Source: a virus. Taken from it: DNA of 38,363 nucleotides. The stretch spans positions 1 through 38,363 of the IMG/VR virus record IMGVR_UViG_3300019776_000711. One strand, written 5' to 3'. The position numbers and the translations under genes are program-made. How positions within the stretch are numbered: the first letter of the stretch is position 1; each line of letters begins with the position of its first letter. The notes beneath the pieces were generated by a model. The model was not told the DNA's origin. It ran no database searches and saw only the letters and a program-made list of their open reading frames with translations. Positions 6,611-13,370 of this stretch are shown here, piece after piece.

Positions 6611-6832
6611 ATGAGAAAAATAATATCTGCCCTAATTATCGCTTCACTACTAACCGGCTGTGCCGGACCAATCCTCACAAAACCAGGCGTAACAGAACAA
6701 CAAGCCGCGAAAGATGAAAGGGAGTGCAATCTTGAAGGCGTGCAATACGCCCATCAAATGGGCATGACTGGGAATTTTTTGGTAATCGGAGACTACAAGG
6801 CCGGATGCCTTAGAGATCGCGGATACCGATAG
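6611..6832 (+). CDS. Small lipoprotein, accessory gene
   Basis: 73 residues with a lipoprotein signal: MRKIISALIIASLLTGC, lipobox LLTGC with acylated Cys17. The mature part is about 56 residues with two more cysteines (C39, C66) and no family I know. ATG 6611 has AGGAT seven bases upstream; the longer frame to 6569 would bury the signal peptide. It is the first gene of the accessory block after the repressor and may be expressed in lysogens. Superinfection exclusion by a surface lipoprotein is a known phage strategy, but nothing in this sequence proves it. Confidence 0.7.
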   Translation: MRKIISALIIASLLTGCAGPILTKPGVTEQQAAKDERECNLEGVQYAHQMGMTGNFLVIGDYKAGCLRDRGYR

Positions 6833-6893
6833 CTCAAAACCACCAACGCCACCGCCTGGATGGCGTAAGAATAAATAAAAAAATGGGAAAATC

Positions 6894-8078
6894 ATGAAAA
6901 AAACAATCCTAAACGCAACCGCAGCACTACTTATCACAACATCCGCAATGGCCAATGCGACGTGGACAATTAAGAGTCTAGGCACTTTAAATGCAAGCTA
7001 TCCCTATGCTTTTGCTTCCGCTATCAACGATTCCGGAGTAGCAGTAGGCGCATCTACTATTTCTATCACTTACTCATTTATCACCACTAATCACGCTTTC
7101 ATTTCCTATCCTGACAGCACAGGATTGACTGACTTAGGCACTCTGAGCGGAATTGGCGGTAGCGCCGCCAGAGGAATCAACAATTCAGGGCAAGTTGTAG
7201 GAGAATCTTCCGCTGCTGACAGAACCCATCATGCGTTTATAACTGGAGCCAACGGCATCGGCATGACCAGCTTGCCATACCCAGATGATGCATTAATGAT
7301 GAGCGCCCAATCAATAAACGACCCAGGGCAAGTGGCGGGTTGGGTCATTACCGCCAACGGCTACCGTTATCCATGTCCCGGCTGCGAAGGTCTTGAGTAT
7401 TATGAATCATATGCTTTCATTACCGGATACAATGGTATTGGTATAACCAAACTTGGTACACTTGGTGGGCCAGAAACTTATGCGTATGACATAAATAATT
7501 CCGGTCAAGTAATTGGAACATCCTCTGTCGGAGGAAGTGGTTCCATCCACGCCTTCATGACAGGCCCTAATGGCGCAGGAATATCTGATCTAGGAACTCT
7601 TGGCGGAACAAATAGCGAAGCTTTGAGCATTAATGATTCCGGACGAGTGACAGGATCATCCTATACTGCTGAAAATGATACCCATGCCTTCATTACCGGG
7701 CCTAATGGCACAGGAATGATTGATCTAGGAACCTTAGGAGGAGATTACAGCGCTGCCAAATCTATTAATAATTACGGACAAGTAGTCGGAGTATCAACTA
7801 CCACTGAAGGCATTGTCCACGCATTTCTCACCGGGATCAATGGCACGGGAATGACCGATCTTAGCTTACTTGCGCCAGTTGTCGCCGCTGGATGGACTCA
7901 ACTTAATCCTTTATCCATCAACAACAAAGGCCAGATCGTAGGTTACGGATCGTTACATGGACATTCGCAAGCATTTCTACTAACCACACCAGAAATTTCC
8001 CCCGTCCCGGAACCATCAACCTACGCGATGTTGCTGGCGGGATTGGGGTTGATGGGGTTTAAACTTCGCAATAAATGA
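6894..8078 (+). CDS. Extracellular HAF-repeat protein with PEP-CTERM sorting tail
   Basis: 394 residues. A signal peptide (1 to about 20, ending AMANA) is followed by about six HAF repeats of 40-50 residues. Each has HAF(I/M/L)TG.NG.G(M/I).(D/K)LGTLGG and then SINNSGQVVG-type text, which suggests a beta-propeller-like fold. The C-terminus is a PEP-CTERM signal: PEP at 372-374, a hydrophobic stretch LLAGLGLMGF, then basic KLRNK. Such proteins are exported and processed by a host exosortase and belong to exopolysaccharide-producing Gram-negatives. A GGGA ribosome-binding site precedes the ATG. In a phage this is a likely lysogenic-conversion gene changing the cell surface or matrix. Family call firm; role inferred. 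Confidence 0.92.
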   Translation: MKKTILNATAALLITTSAMANATWTIKSLGTLNASYPYAFASAINDSGVAVGASTISITYSFITTNHAFISYPDSTGLTDLGTLSGIGGSAARGINNSGQVVGESSAADRTHHAFITGANGIGMTSLPYPDDALMMSAQSINDPGQVAGWVITANGYRYPCPGCEGLEYYESYAFITGYNGIGITKLGTLGGPETYAYDINNSGQVIGTSSVGGSGSIHAFMTGPNGAGISDLGTLGGTNSEALSINDSGRVTGSSYTAENDTHAFITGPNGTGMIDLGTLGGDYSAAKSINNYGQVVGVSTTTEGIVHAFLTGINGTGMTDLSLLAPVVAAGWTQLNPLSINNKGQIVGYGSLHGHSQAFLLTTPEISPVPEPSTYAMLLAGLGLMGFKLRNK

Positions 8079-8090
8079 ACCGGGAATAAA

Positions 8091-8119
8091 TTGAACAATC
8101 TCAATAATTAGTCGATAAT
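8091..8119 (+). promoter_or_regulatory. Promoter for the two-gene accessory cassette
   Basis: TTGAAC (8091-8096), 17 bases, GATAAT (8114-8119), ending 20 bases before the ATG at 8140. It lies in a short gap after the PEP-CTERM gene and suggests independent expression of the cassette in the lysogen. Confidence 0.55.
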
Positions 8120-8139
8120 GAATTGCCTGTCCTATTATT

Positions 8140-8334
8140 ATGAAAATGTTCAAATCCTTTTTCACAAGAAAAAATCAAAAGAATCTCATTGATTTTAATG
8201 AGATTAATGAATCTATTGAGTTGACTCAAGAACAAATTTTAAAAGAACAGGAAAAGTTTCAGGAAAATGCAGAACGAACACGAACCAGAATCCATGGAGG
8301 AGTTAGACCTCCCGGAAAAAAATTCCGTATATGA
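8140..8334 (+). CDS. Small charged protein, first gene of accessory cassette
   Basis: 64 residues, highly charged and mostly helical-looking: Lys-rich N-terminus (MKMFKSFFTRKNQKN), a Glu/Gln-rich middle (LTQEQILKEQEKFQE) and a basic tail (PPGKKFRI). No ribosome-binding site is visible before the ATG, which lies close behind a promoter. It overlaps the next gene by 68 bases in another frame. I recognise no family. Its pairing with the 288-residue partner and the separate promoter and terminator suggest a two-component accessory module. Confidence 0.55.
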   Translation: MKMFKSFFTRKNQKNLIDFNEINESIELTQEQILKEQEKFQENAERTRTRIHGGVRPPGKKFRI

Positions 8335-9133
8335 TTTCCTTTATCACGATATTAATCGGATAAATTCTTTTTTATCTCAATTTGATCCAAATGGATTATT
8401 GCAGAGCACCACAAATCTAGGCTCAAACTCCCAAATCCGCAGCGCATCTGCAACCAAAAAACTCACAGCAAAACTACCTGCAGTTGCGCAGGGCGATTCT
8501 GAAAAAACACATCAAAATAGCGAAACCAATAAGGAAGAGTTATCAAGAACGTATGATCCACTTTGGCAAAACTCTTTATCTTTTCTGGATTATTTAACAC
8601 AAAAAAACTTATTAAACAAAGATATATGCCAATCAAATATTGGTCAATTTGTATTTTTATCGGGTAAGTTATTTATGTTTGATATAGGTTTTTTTCAAAA
8701 AGTATTGCAAAAGACCACTTCAAAGCAAAGATTTATAGATGCTTTTATCAAATCCGCACATAATCAAAAGACAGCCAAAGGAGATGCGCAAGAGACTTTA
8801 GAATTAATTACAGCCCTCCCTAGTTCCATCCAGGCTCGTCTTGTCGGAACAGGATTCTCAACTTGGTCAACGCTCTATACTGATGGTTTGTCGTTGTCTC
8901 CAGACGATCTTTTATTAAAACATGGATTTTACATTGCGGGTGAATGGGAAATTCTAGGTATTCTGGATGCTCTACCCGATATAGATAATGTAAATATTAA
9001 CTATCCTTTTTTGCCGATTTTTCAAAAAACCTTAGCAGATTACTCAATATCGGTTAGACCAAGATTTGGAAGAGACCCAGATTCTTACGGCATAACTCCA
9101 CTTATGATCTTTAGAGAAGTAACGGGAAATTAA
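8267..9133 (+). CDS. DUF6414-like uncharacterised protein, second gene of accessory cassette
   Basis: 288 residues. It opens VYDFLYHDINRINSFLSQFD and later has a Ser/Lys/Gln-rich middle and the block TDGLSLSPDDLLLKHGF, then IAGEWEILGILDALPD. This layout (FLY.D..R..S...Q near the start, EW..LGILDA late) resembles what I recall as Pfam DUF6414, of unknown function; not checked. There is no membrane segment or signal peptide. Base composition is clearly more AT-rich than the phage structural genes, pointing to separate acquisition. ATG 8267 has AGGA close upstream. It ends ahead of an intrinsic terminator. A role against competing phages is possible but only a guess from position. Confidence 0.6.
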   Translation: MQNEHEPESMEELDLPEKNSVYDFLYHDINRINSFLSQFDPNGLLQSTTNLGSNSQIRSASATKKLTAKLPAVAQGDSEKTHQNSETNKEELSRTYDPLWQNSLSFLDYLTQKNLLNKDICQSNIGQFVFLSGKLFMFDIGFFQKVLQKTTSKQRFIDAFIKSAHNQKTAKGDAQETLELITALPSSIQARLVGTGFSTWSTLYTDGLSLSPDDLLLKHGFYIAGEWEILGILDALPDIDNVNINYPFLPIFQKTLADYSISVRPRFGRDPDSYGITPLMIFREVTGN

Positions 9134-9191
9134 TCTTTGACAGATAGCGGCGCAGACCGACTGACAATAACTAACAGCGACACCAACCACC

Positions 9192-9216
9192 AAACCCGCT
9201 TCGGCGGGTTTTTATT
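9192..9216 (+). terminator. Intrinsic terminator of the accessory cassette
   Basis: AACCCGC-TTCG-GCGGGTT followed by TTTATT, about 60 bases after the 9133 stop codon. Confidence 0.9.
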
Positions 9217-9297
9217 GTTTGAAATGTGGCAATCAGAACAGACTTTCGGTTTAAAAAATGGTATTGTGAACTACTTCTTTACAGTGGGAGTACTCAT

Positions 9298-9603
9298 ATG
9301 TGTATCTCTATTAATGGCTTACTAGCAGCTTTAATTTATGGGTCTATTTATATAACGAGTTCAGCGGCTTTTTCTCAATCTACCCCGCCATTTGGCTTGC
9401 CAATCAATGAACAGATTGATACGTCAATATCTGAACGCATTCCAGAAGAGATAGACGGACAGTCTGAAACAACCAATTTCCCTGAAAAAGAGGTGAAGCA
9501 AAAAGATAATTCCGAAACTCTCCCACCTTTAACAAAACCTGTTTTAGAAGAAAATCCAGACAATTCTGTAGGACCCAATAGCAAATATAGATACCCGCAA
9601 TAG
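9298..9603 (+). CDS. Small secreted protein, accessory gene
   Basis: 101 residues. A hydrophobic N-terminus (MCISINGLLAALIYGSIYITSSAAFSQS shown by its first 19 residues MCISINGLLAALIYGSIYI) ends in a signal-peptidase-like SSAAFSQ. The mature part is polar, rich in Pro, Glu, Asn and Lys, probably disordered, ending YRYPQ. ATG 9298 has GGGAG seven bases upstream; the longer frame to 9226 lacks this. It has its own terminator at 9677. I know no family. It is the last gene of the accessory block and likely exported to the periplasm. Confidence 0.6.
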   Translation: MCISINGLLAALIYGSIYITSSAAFSQSTPPFGLPINEQIDTSISERIPEEIDGQSETTNFPEKEVKQKDNSETLPPLTKPVLEENPDNSVGPNSKYRYPQ

Positions 9604-9838
9604 TTTATAAACAACTAGTAAAATCGCATCAACTTATACTCAAATTTATTAATTATTAGCAGTTTTCTATTTATTTAACCCGCCCCGGCGGGTTTTTATT
9701 GCCATTTCCCCATCGCCTTGCCGTCCCGGAAAACTCAGCATCGGTTTCGTTAAACGGGAACTCATGCCCGTTTTATTTCGTTTTACCCACATACCCCAGC
9801 AATCCATTTCTCCACTTCATAAAAAATAATAGCACGGA
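9604..9838. other. Intergenic stretch between accessory block and early promoter
   Basis: It holds two plus-strand hairpins: AACCCGCC-CC-GGCGGGTT with TTTATT (9677-9699), a strong terminator, and AAACGGG-N8-CCCGTTT followed by TATTTCGTTTT (9752-9783), a weaker one. I see no gene here. Together they insulate the early promoter from lysogenic transcription. Confidence 0.6.
9677..9699 (+). terminator. Intrinsic terminator after the secreted-protein gene
   Basis: Eight-base stem AACCCGCC/GGCGGGTT with a two-base written loop, then a T-rich tail. Confidence 0.85.
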
Positions 9839-9881
9839 TTACAAGTTTTACTTGACTTGTTACAAGTCATTCTTGTAATCT
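9839..9881 (+). promoter_or_regulatory. Operator-covered promoter of the early plus-strand operon
   Basis: TTGACT (9852-9857) and TAATCT (9876-9881), 18 bases apart. Two operators overlap it: TTACAAG-N5-CTTGACT (9839-9857) and the perfect TTACAAG-N5-CTTGTAA (9860-9878). They share the word seen at 6042-6118, so the same repressor should silence this promoter. Confidence 0.75.
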
Positions 9882-9959
9882 TATCACATCAACAAAACAC
9901 CATAAGTCGTAAGCGCAGGTGGATGTTGAAAAGAATGAATACTGAAAGGGAGATGAGAA

Positions 9960-10280
9960 ATGAATACAAGCAATGGGATTGGTTACTTCAAAGACAAAAA
10001 CGGCGCCGCATGGTTTAACGCGGAAGACATTGCACGAGCGCTCGGTTACAAAACCGCACGCGAGGCGATTGAAGAATTCGACGCGCGGAATACCCGTTAT
10101 TCAGTCAACTTCTTTTTCAGATGGACACGCGGCAGAAATTCAAAGCTCGTGATGAATGCGAACGCCGCAAAGCGGATTGCGGTGGAATCTTTCCAACACT
10201 GGAACGCTGAAAGTGTTTTCAACATTATCAGCCGCATCGATTCAACAAACGGCAATGTTGCAATGCCAAAACTTGCTTAA
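9960..10280 (+). CDS. Small Bro-N-like protein, first early gene
   Basis: 106 residues. The N-terminal half (GYFKDKNGAAWFNAEDIARALG, cut here at 20 residues: GYFKDKNGAAWFNAEDIARA) resembles the start of Bro-N domains found in phage antirepressors. The rest (NSKLVMNANAAKRIAVESFQ) is less typical and there is no second domain. GGGAG lies six bases before the ATG. It is the first gene behind the repressor-controlled promoter, a place where antirepressors and small takeover proteins are common. DNA-binding or antirepressor function is plausible but unproven. Confidence 0.6.
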   Translation: MNTSNGIGYFKDKNGAAWFNAEDIARALGYKTAREAIEEFDARNTRYSVNFFFRWTRGRNSKLVMNANAAKRIAVESFQHWNAESVFNIISRIDSTNGNVAMPKLA

Positions 10281-10294
10281 GTCAGGATCGAATC

Positions 10295-10654
10295 ATGAAA
10301 ACGGAATACAACAGAGAGCCTGAATTTTCGATGACCTACAAGCACATGGGGATACAGGTTACTTTTTCCGTGAGACTGCTAGCACAAGAGTATCTAACGA
10401 CCGCCGCAGATGACCAAGATAATGAAGAGCACTTGAATACCCTTTTACAGGCAGCAGTTCTGTCTGCAAATCAGCAAGTTTTGTCTCTGCTTCACCGAGC
10501 TCACTCTGAATTCGATAAAGCTCTTGCAGAATCATATGTCGCTCAGATTCGTTCACGGGCTCACCCCTTAGTAAATACTAATCAGGATGAGAAGAATACA
10601 GCACAAGAAGACGAATCACAAAAAGAGCCAATGCCATCCATTACGGGAGGTTAA
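10295..10654 (+). CDS. Hypothetical early phage protein
   Basis: 119 residues, ATG 10295 with AGGA eight bases upstream, 14 bases after the previous gene. Acidic and Gln-rich, soluble; the last 35 residues are rich in Asp, Glu, Asn and Gln and probably disordered. No motif recognised. A 65-codon antisense frame (10359-10556) with coiled-coil-like text covers its middle, but I take the plus-strand reading because it sits in an unbroken plus-strand operon. Confidence 0.5.
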   Translation: MKTEYNREPEFSMTYKHMGIQVTFSVRLLAQEYLTTAADDQDNEEHLNTLLQAAVLSANQQVLSLLHRAHSEFDKALAESYVAQIRSRAHPLVNTNQDEKNTAQEDESQKEPMPSITGG

Positions 10655-10729
10655 TCATGTCAAAAACATAACTATACAAATGATTTTCACGATTAAAACT
10701 TATTTAAAAACCACTTTTGGAGATTTCAA

Positions 10730-11035
10730 ATGAAGAAAATTGCTATTGTTTTTGCGTTGCTGGTTTTTGCGCTTCTGTTCGTTTCATCGCCGGTTCTGGC
10801 TGCTGAAAAATACACAATGACCGGCGTCATGGCGGTGTACCCTGGAACGGTCAACGAACCGTTCTCAGCCCCAATCGTTAACCCGAAGGAATACGCTAAA
10901 AAAAGCGACTGCGAGGACGCCATCACAGAAATCGCATCCGCGCACCCTATTCTGGTCATGATCAATAACGGCAACGTGCTTGAGCCTCAAAAAACGGCCG
11001 GTGGATACGTCGCTGTTGCAGCATCCTGCAACTAA
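10730..11035 (+). CDS. Secreted early protein
   Basis: 101 residues with a clear signal peptide: MKKIAIVFALLVFALLFVSS, cleavage likely after VLA near residue 24. The mature part has two cysteines (C61, C100) that could form a disulfide and contains the text SDCEDAITEIASAHP. GGAG lies about eight bases before the ATG. The family is unknown; similar short DCE-containing periplasmic proteins occur in phages and genomes without assigned function. Periplasmic location is inferred. Confidence 0.65.
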   Translation: MKKIAIVFALLVFALLFVSSPVLAAEKYTMTGVMAVYPGTVNEPFSAPIVNPKEYAKKSDCEDAITEIASAHPILVMINNGNVLEPQKTAGGYVAVAASCN

Positions 11036-11094
11036 TCGATCCGAGAACGCGCCGGGACAGCCCGGCGTAGTTAAACAACCAACTGGGAGCGATC

Positions 11095-11424
11095 ATGACC
11101 GAAACCACAGCAGACCAACTATCGGCAGAACGTCCGATGGATGAATACGGCGACCCTGACATGATGTCCGAACAATCAGCGCTAATGATTCAGCAGGCAG
11201 CAGAACACTATGAAAACAAGCTGCGAGAGTATGTCAGCACCACGCAAATATTACTCACGATCGAAGACGTTCTGAGGCTCTTAGATTTAGACCAAGACCG
11301 CGACGCGGCACGATATGCAATCCCGTCAATCACAAAAGCACTGCGCAACCTTGGCTGCAAAACGGAAAAACTCATCGTCTTCATCCCGCCCAGCCGGATA
11401 CCTGCCGGTGAGATTATTGGTTGA
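11095..11424 (+). CDS. Small winged-helix-like early protein
   Basis: 109 residues. Acidic N-terminus, then TTQILLTIEDVLRLLDLDQD and SITKALRNLGCKTEKLIVF. The latter resembles the C-terminal winged-helix segment of phage primases, including the primase of this window (VGKALIMLGCTRIEKRSNAV near residues 749-768). It may thus be a free-standing copy of such a domain; this is a pattern judgement. GGGAG lies seven bases before the ATG. It overlaps nothing and leads into the DUF2303 gene pair. Confidence 0.5.
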   Translation: MTETTADQLSAERPMDEYGDPDMMSEQSALMIQQAAEHYENKLREYVSTTQILLTIEDVLRLLDLDQDRDAARYAIPSITKALRNLGCKTEKLIVFIPPSRIPAGEIIG

Positions 11425-11453
11425 AATTTTACCCACGACAAAAGGAGAAACAC

Positions 11454-11795
11454 ATGACCAAACCAATTACAGACACGATGCATCACATCGGCAACGGATT
11501 TTTCATCAGCTCCGCAAGCGACAAATTTCAGGAACTGGTTAAAAAAGTCAACGAATCCGGCAAGACCGGAAAGATTGAAATGACGATCAGCATCAAAAAG
11601 ATCGTGAAAAGCGGCGCGATGCACATCACCGGGAAATTCAAGGCACACATGCCTGCGGATGATCCGATGGAAACCGTATTGTTCGCCACTGAAGAAGGCG
11701 GCCTGCAGGTTGATCATCCGAACCAGAAAAAACTACCGCTAACCGTAGTCGAAGAGTCCCAAAAACCATTGAAAACTTTAGAGGTAAATAGCTAA
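11454..11795 (+). CDS. Partner protein of the DUF2303/YfdQ-like gene
   Basis: 113 residues: SDKFQELVKKVNESGKTGKI then repeated beta-type text (EMTISIKKIV, MHITGKFKAHMP) and FATEEGGLQVDHPNQKKLPL. I recall small phage proteins of the form ...L...V..TGK.G.L...I......DP.QP.LPL as usual neighbours of DUF2303 proteins. AGGAG lies six bases before ATG 11454; the longer frame from 11421 lacks one. It is followed after two bases by the DUF2303 gene. Biochemical function unknown; probably early recombination/replication support. Confidence 0.65.
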   Translation: MTKPITDTMHHIGNGFFISSASDKFQELVKKVNESGKTGKIEMTISIKKIVKSGAMHITGKFKAHMPADDPMETVLFATEEGGLQVDHPNQKKLPLTVVEESQKPLKTLEVNS

Positions 11796-11797
11796 TT

Positions 11798-12637
11798 ATG
11801 GATACCGTACAAAACAGCGAGACACAAGAAATCATTGATCTTGCATCGAGAATCGCACCGGTTGAAATCGGTAGCGAGAAACACATCAAGCGCGTTGCTT
11901 TGCCGCCAGAATGGAATCTGAAGGAATATGATGACGAGAAATTACTACCAGTACCAGCGCGCAAAAAAGGAACCGTTCGTCTTGATGAGCAGGTCAGTTT
12001 TATCGAATACATCAATCGCCACAAGGTAGAGAATCATACAACGATTTATTGCCAGGCTGATTACCGTGCATCGAAAATCGATTTTTCTTGCATCATCAAC
12101 GATCACCAAGGAACTCAAGACGGCCAGCAGTGGCGCGATCACATCGCACTATATACGCCAGTTTTCTCTGAAGAATGGAAACGATGGTCCGGCGGAAATA
12201 AGCAGCAACATACACAAGCAGAATTTGCAGCATTCATCGAAGAAAACCTTGAAGACATCGCGACAGTTGCTGGCATGCCGTCCGGCATAGATTTGCTGAG
12301 AATGGCAACAGAGTTTGAAGCAAACCAAGACAAACGTTTCAAATCATTAATCCGGCTGCAGAACGGTGGCGTGCAATTTAACCTGGTGGAAGACGATGAC
12401 GCTCAGACACTGCAAAAAATGCAGATGTTTGAAAAAATCGCGATTGGAATTCCCGTTTTCTGGAACGGAGACGCCTATCGAATAGATGCACGCCTGCGCT
12501 ACAGAGTCAATCAAGGTGTACTCAAGTTCTGGTACGAATTAATCCGCCCGGACAAGAAAATTGAAGACGCAACAAAAACCATGATCGACAAGATCAAAGC
12601 AGAAACCGGCGCACCTCTCTACTTCGGAAAACCATAA
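11798..12637 (+). CDS. DUF2303 (YfdQ-like) phage protein
   Basis: 279 residues, the usual size for the family. Family-like text: DEQVSFIEYINRHK, TIYCQADYRASKIDFSCIIN, DHIALYTPVFSEEWKRWSG, FAAFIEENLEDIA and the C-terminal FWNGDAYRIDARLRYRVNQG. It is common in the early recombination regions of temperate phages, next to a small partner like the gene upstream; biochemical function is not established. Soluble, no membrane segment. The gene belongs to the operon driven from the 9852 promoter. Confidence 0.85.
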   Translation: MDTVQNSETQEIIDLASRIAPVEIGSEKHIKRVALPPEWNLKEYDDEKLLPVPARKKGTVRLDEQVSFIEYINRHKVENHTTIYCQADYRASKIDFSCIINDHQGTQDGQQWRDHIALYTPVFSEEWKRWSGGNKQQHTQAEFAAFIEENLEDIATVAGMPSGIDLLRMATEFEANQDKRFKSLIRLQNGGVQFNLVEDDDAQTLQKMQMFEKIAIGIPVFWNGDAYRIDARLRYRVNQGVLKFWYELIRPDKKIEDATKTMIDKIKAETGAPLYFGKP

Positions 12638-12647
12638 CAAGAGGCCG

Positions 12648-12755
12648 ATGATGATAAACAAACTCAAACTCATCGGCCTAGCCGGTCCGGCAGGATGCGG
12701 CAATATCACAAGAGCCGCCATCAAACTGATGCAACGCATCGAGGAGGCAACGTGA
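12648..12755 (+). CDS. 35-residue ORF, possible remnant of a P-loop kinase
   Basis: MMINKLKLIGLAGPAGCGNI then TRAAIKLMQRIEEAT. The start resembles phage dNMP kinases (LIGLxGxxGxGKDT), but the P-loop Lys is replaced (GCGNIT) and the rest of the enzyme is missing. It may be the two ends of a deleted kinase gene, or a small peptide in its own right. AGAGG precedes the ATG; the TGA overlaps the GTG start of the next gene. Confidence 0.4.
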   Translation: MMINKLKLIGLAGPAGCGNITRAAIKLMQRIEEAT

Positions 12756-12922
12756 ATTATTCTGTTGCTTCACTGGTGCTTGTCACGGTTCCCATGATAT
12801 TCGCTCTTATCAGAGATATAGGAAAACAGTCACCAATGATCGCAGCAACGTTATTTATTGCTCAACAATTCGTGCTGTTCCTGATCGCAATATTTAGTCT
12901 TTTTATAAAGGATTTCTCATGA
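12752..12922 (+). CDS. Small membrane protein
   Basis: 56 residues starting with GTG, with GAGGAGG four bases upstream. Two hydrophobic segments: SVASLVLVTVPMIFALI and AATLFIAQQFVLFLIAIFSL. It overlaps the preceding ORF (GTGA) and the next one (ATGA), so all three small genes are coupled. An inner-membrane protein of unknown role; holin-like size, but in the early operon, so an early membrane function is more likely. Confidence 0.6.
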   Translation: MNYSVASLVLVTVPMIFALIRDIGKQSPMIAATLFIAQQFVLFLIAIFSLFIKDFS

Positions 12923-13092
12923 TCCCATTCGATATAAAGAACTACCGTGCGCAACGCAATCACAGCGTATCCGGACGGTCCGTTATTGGCATTGTTTTAC
13001 TTGTGATGCTGCTGGGATGGATGGGCGAGCGTGACAGTCAGGCGCAGGTTAAGAGGGTGCAGGAAGCTGCTGCGGCTCAGTGTGTGAAATAA
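12919..13092 (+). CDS. Small single-pass membrane protein
   Basis: 57 residues: a polar N-terminus, one hydrophobic segment (SVIGIVLLVMLLGWMG, residues 21-36) and a helical Gln/Ala-rich tail ending AAAQCVK. ATG 12919 overlaps the previous stop (ATGA). The last gene before the C4 RNA module. Function unknown. Confidence 0.55.
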   Translation: MIPFDIKNYRAQRNHSVSGRSVIGIVLLVMLLGWMGERDSQAQVKRVQEAAAAQCVK

Positions 13093-13101
13093 ACAATGAA
13101 C

Positions 13102-13131
13102 TTGACATCACAAACAATTAGGGATTATTCT
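13102..13131 (+). promoter_or_regulatory. Promoter of the C4 RNA/HNH module
   Basis: Consensus -35 TTGACA (13102-13107), 18 bases, TATTCT (13126-13131). It lies just after the small membrane genes and upstream of both the target-like sites and the C4 RNA. Confidence 0.6.
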
Positions 13132-13162
13132 TTACTTATCACTGCAAAATCAGTGATCGGGT

Positions 13163-13220
13163 TTGGAAGCCTGAGTTGGAGCGGCGATATGCCGCAGACG
13201 TTGTGTTGTGCGGCTTTTTT
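13163..13220 (+). promoter_or_regulatory. C4 target-like site, leader ORF start and attenuator-like hairpin
   Basis: TTGGAAG (13163-13169) and TTGGAGC (13176-13182) are complementary, fully or all but one base, to single-stranded parts of the C4 RNA downstream. The second includes the ribosome-binding site (GGAG) of a possible 53-codon leader ORF, ATG 13189 to 13350, which runs through the C4 sequence. A hairpin GCCGCA-N12-TGCGGC plus six T (13191-13220) could terminate transcription when the leader is not translated. Regulatory logic inferred from P1 C4. Confidence 0.5.
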
Positions 13221-13249
13221 GTTGCCTAAGTGTGCTCGTAGTTTATGGG

Positions 13250-13320
13250 TGGACTGGGCGGGGAGCCGCAAGGCTCGCCGGTGCTCCACCGGTCTTCCAA
13301 CCCGTTCGGTTCCGCCCACC
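13250..13320 (+). ncRNA. C4-type antisense RNA
   Basis: The segment folds as a cloverleaf. The closing stem is TGGGCGG (13255-13261) with CCGCCCA (13312-13318). The three hairpins are GAGCC-GCAA-GGCTC (13263-13276), CCGGTG-CTC-CACCGG (13278-13292) and AACC-N5-GGTT (13299-13311). This is the architecture of the P1/P7 C4 antisense RNA. GTGCTCCAC (13281-13289) is perfectly complementary to GTGGAGCAC (13357-13365), which contains the ribosome-binding site of the HNH gene at 13371. CTTCCAA (13294-13300) is complementary to TTGGAAG at 13325-13331. In P1 the target is the antirepressor gene; here it is an HNH endonuclease gene. Confidence 0.8.
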
Positions 13321-13370
13321 TTGTTTGGAAGCAAGGGGCGGTTCATATAACGAACTGTGGAGCACAAATC

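Noticed and set aside
8140-9133. Classical toxin-antitoxin pair
   Set aside because: Sizes and order could suggest one, but neither protein shows a known toxin or antitoxin fold or DNA-binding motif.
10359-10556. Antisense 65-codon frame with coiled-coil-like text and a GTG start behind GGGG
   Set aside because: It opposes an unbroken plus-strand operon and overlaps a gene with a good ribosome-binding site; kept only as a remote possibility.
13250-13345. HEARO/omega RNA or group I intron because an HNH gene follows
   Set aside because: Size, cloverleaf fold and complementarity to the ribosome-binding site fit C4 RNA; no intron core or IscB-like protein is present.
13096-13350. 84-codon frame over the C4 region as an independent gene
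   Set aside because: The text is Cys/Arg/Trp-rich and shaped by RNA stems; at most the part from ATG 13189 is a leader peptide.
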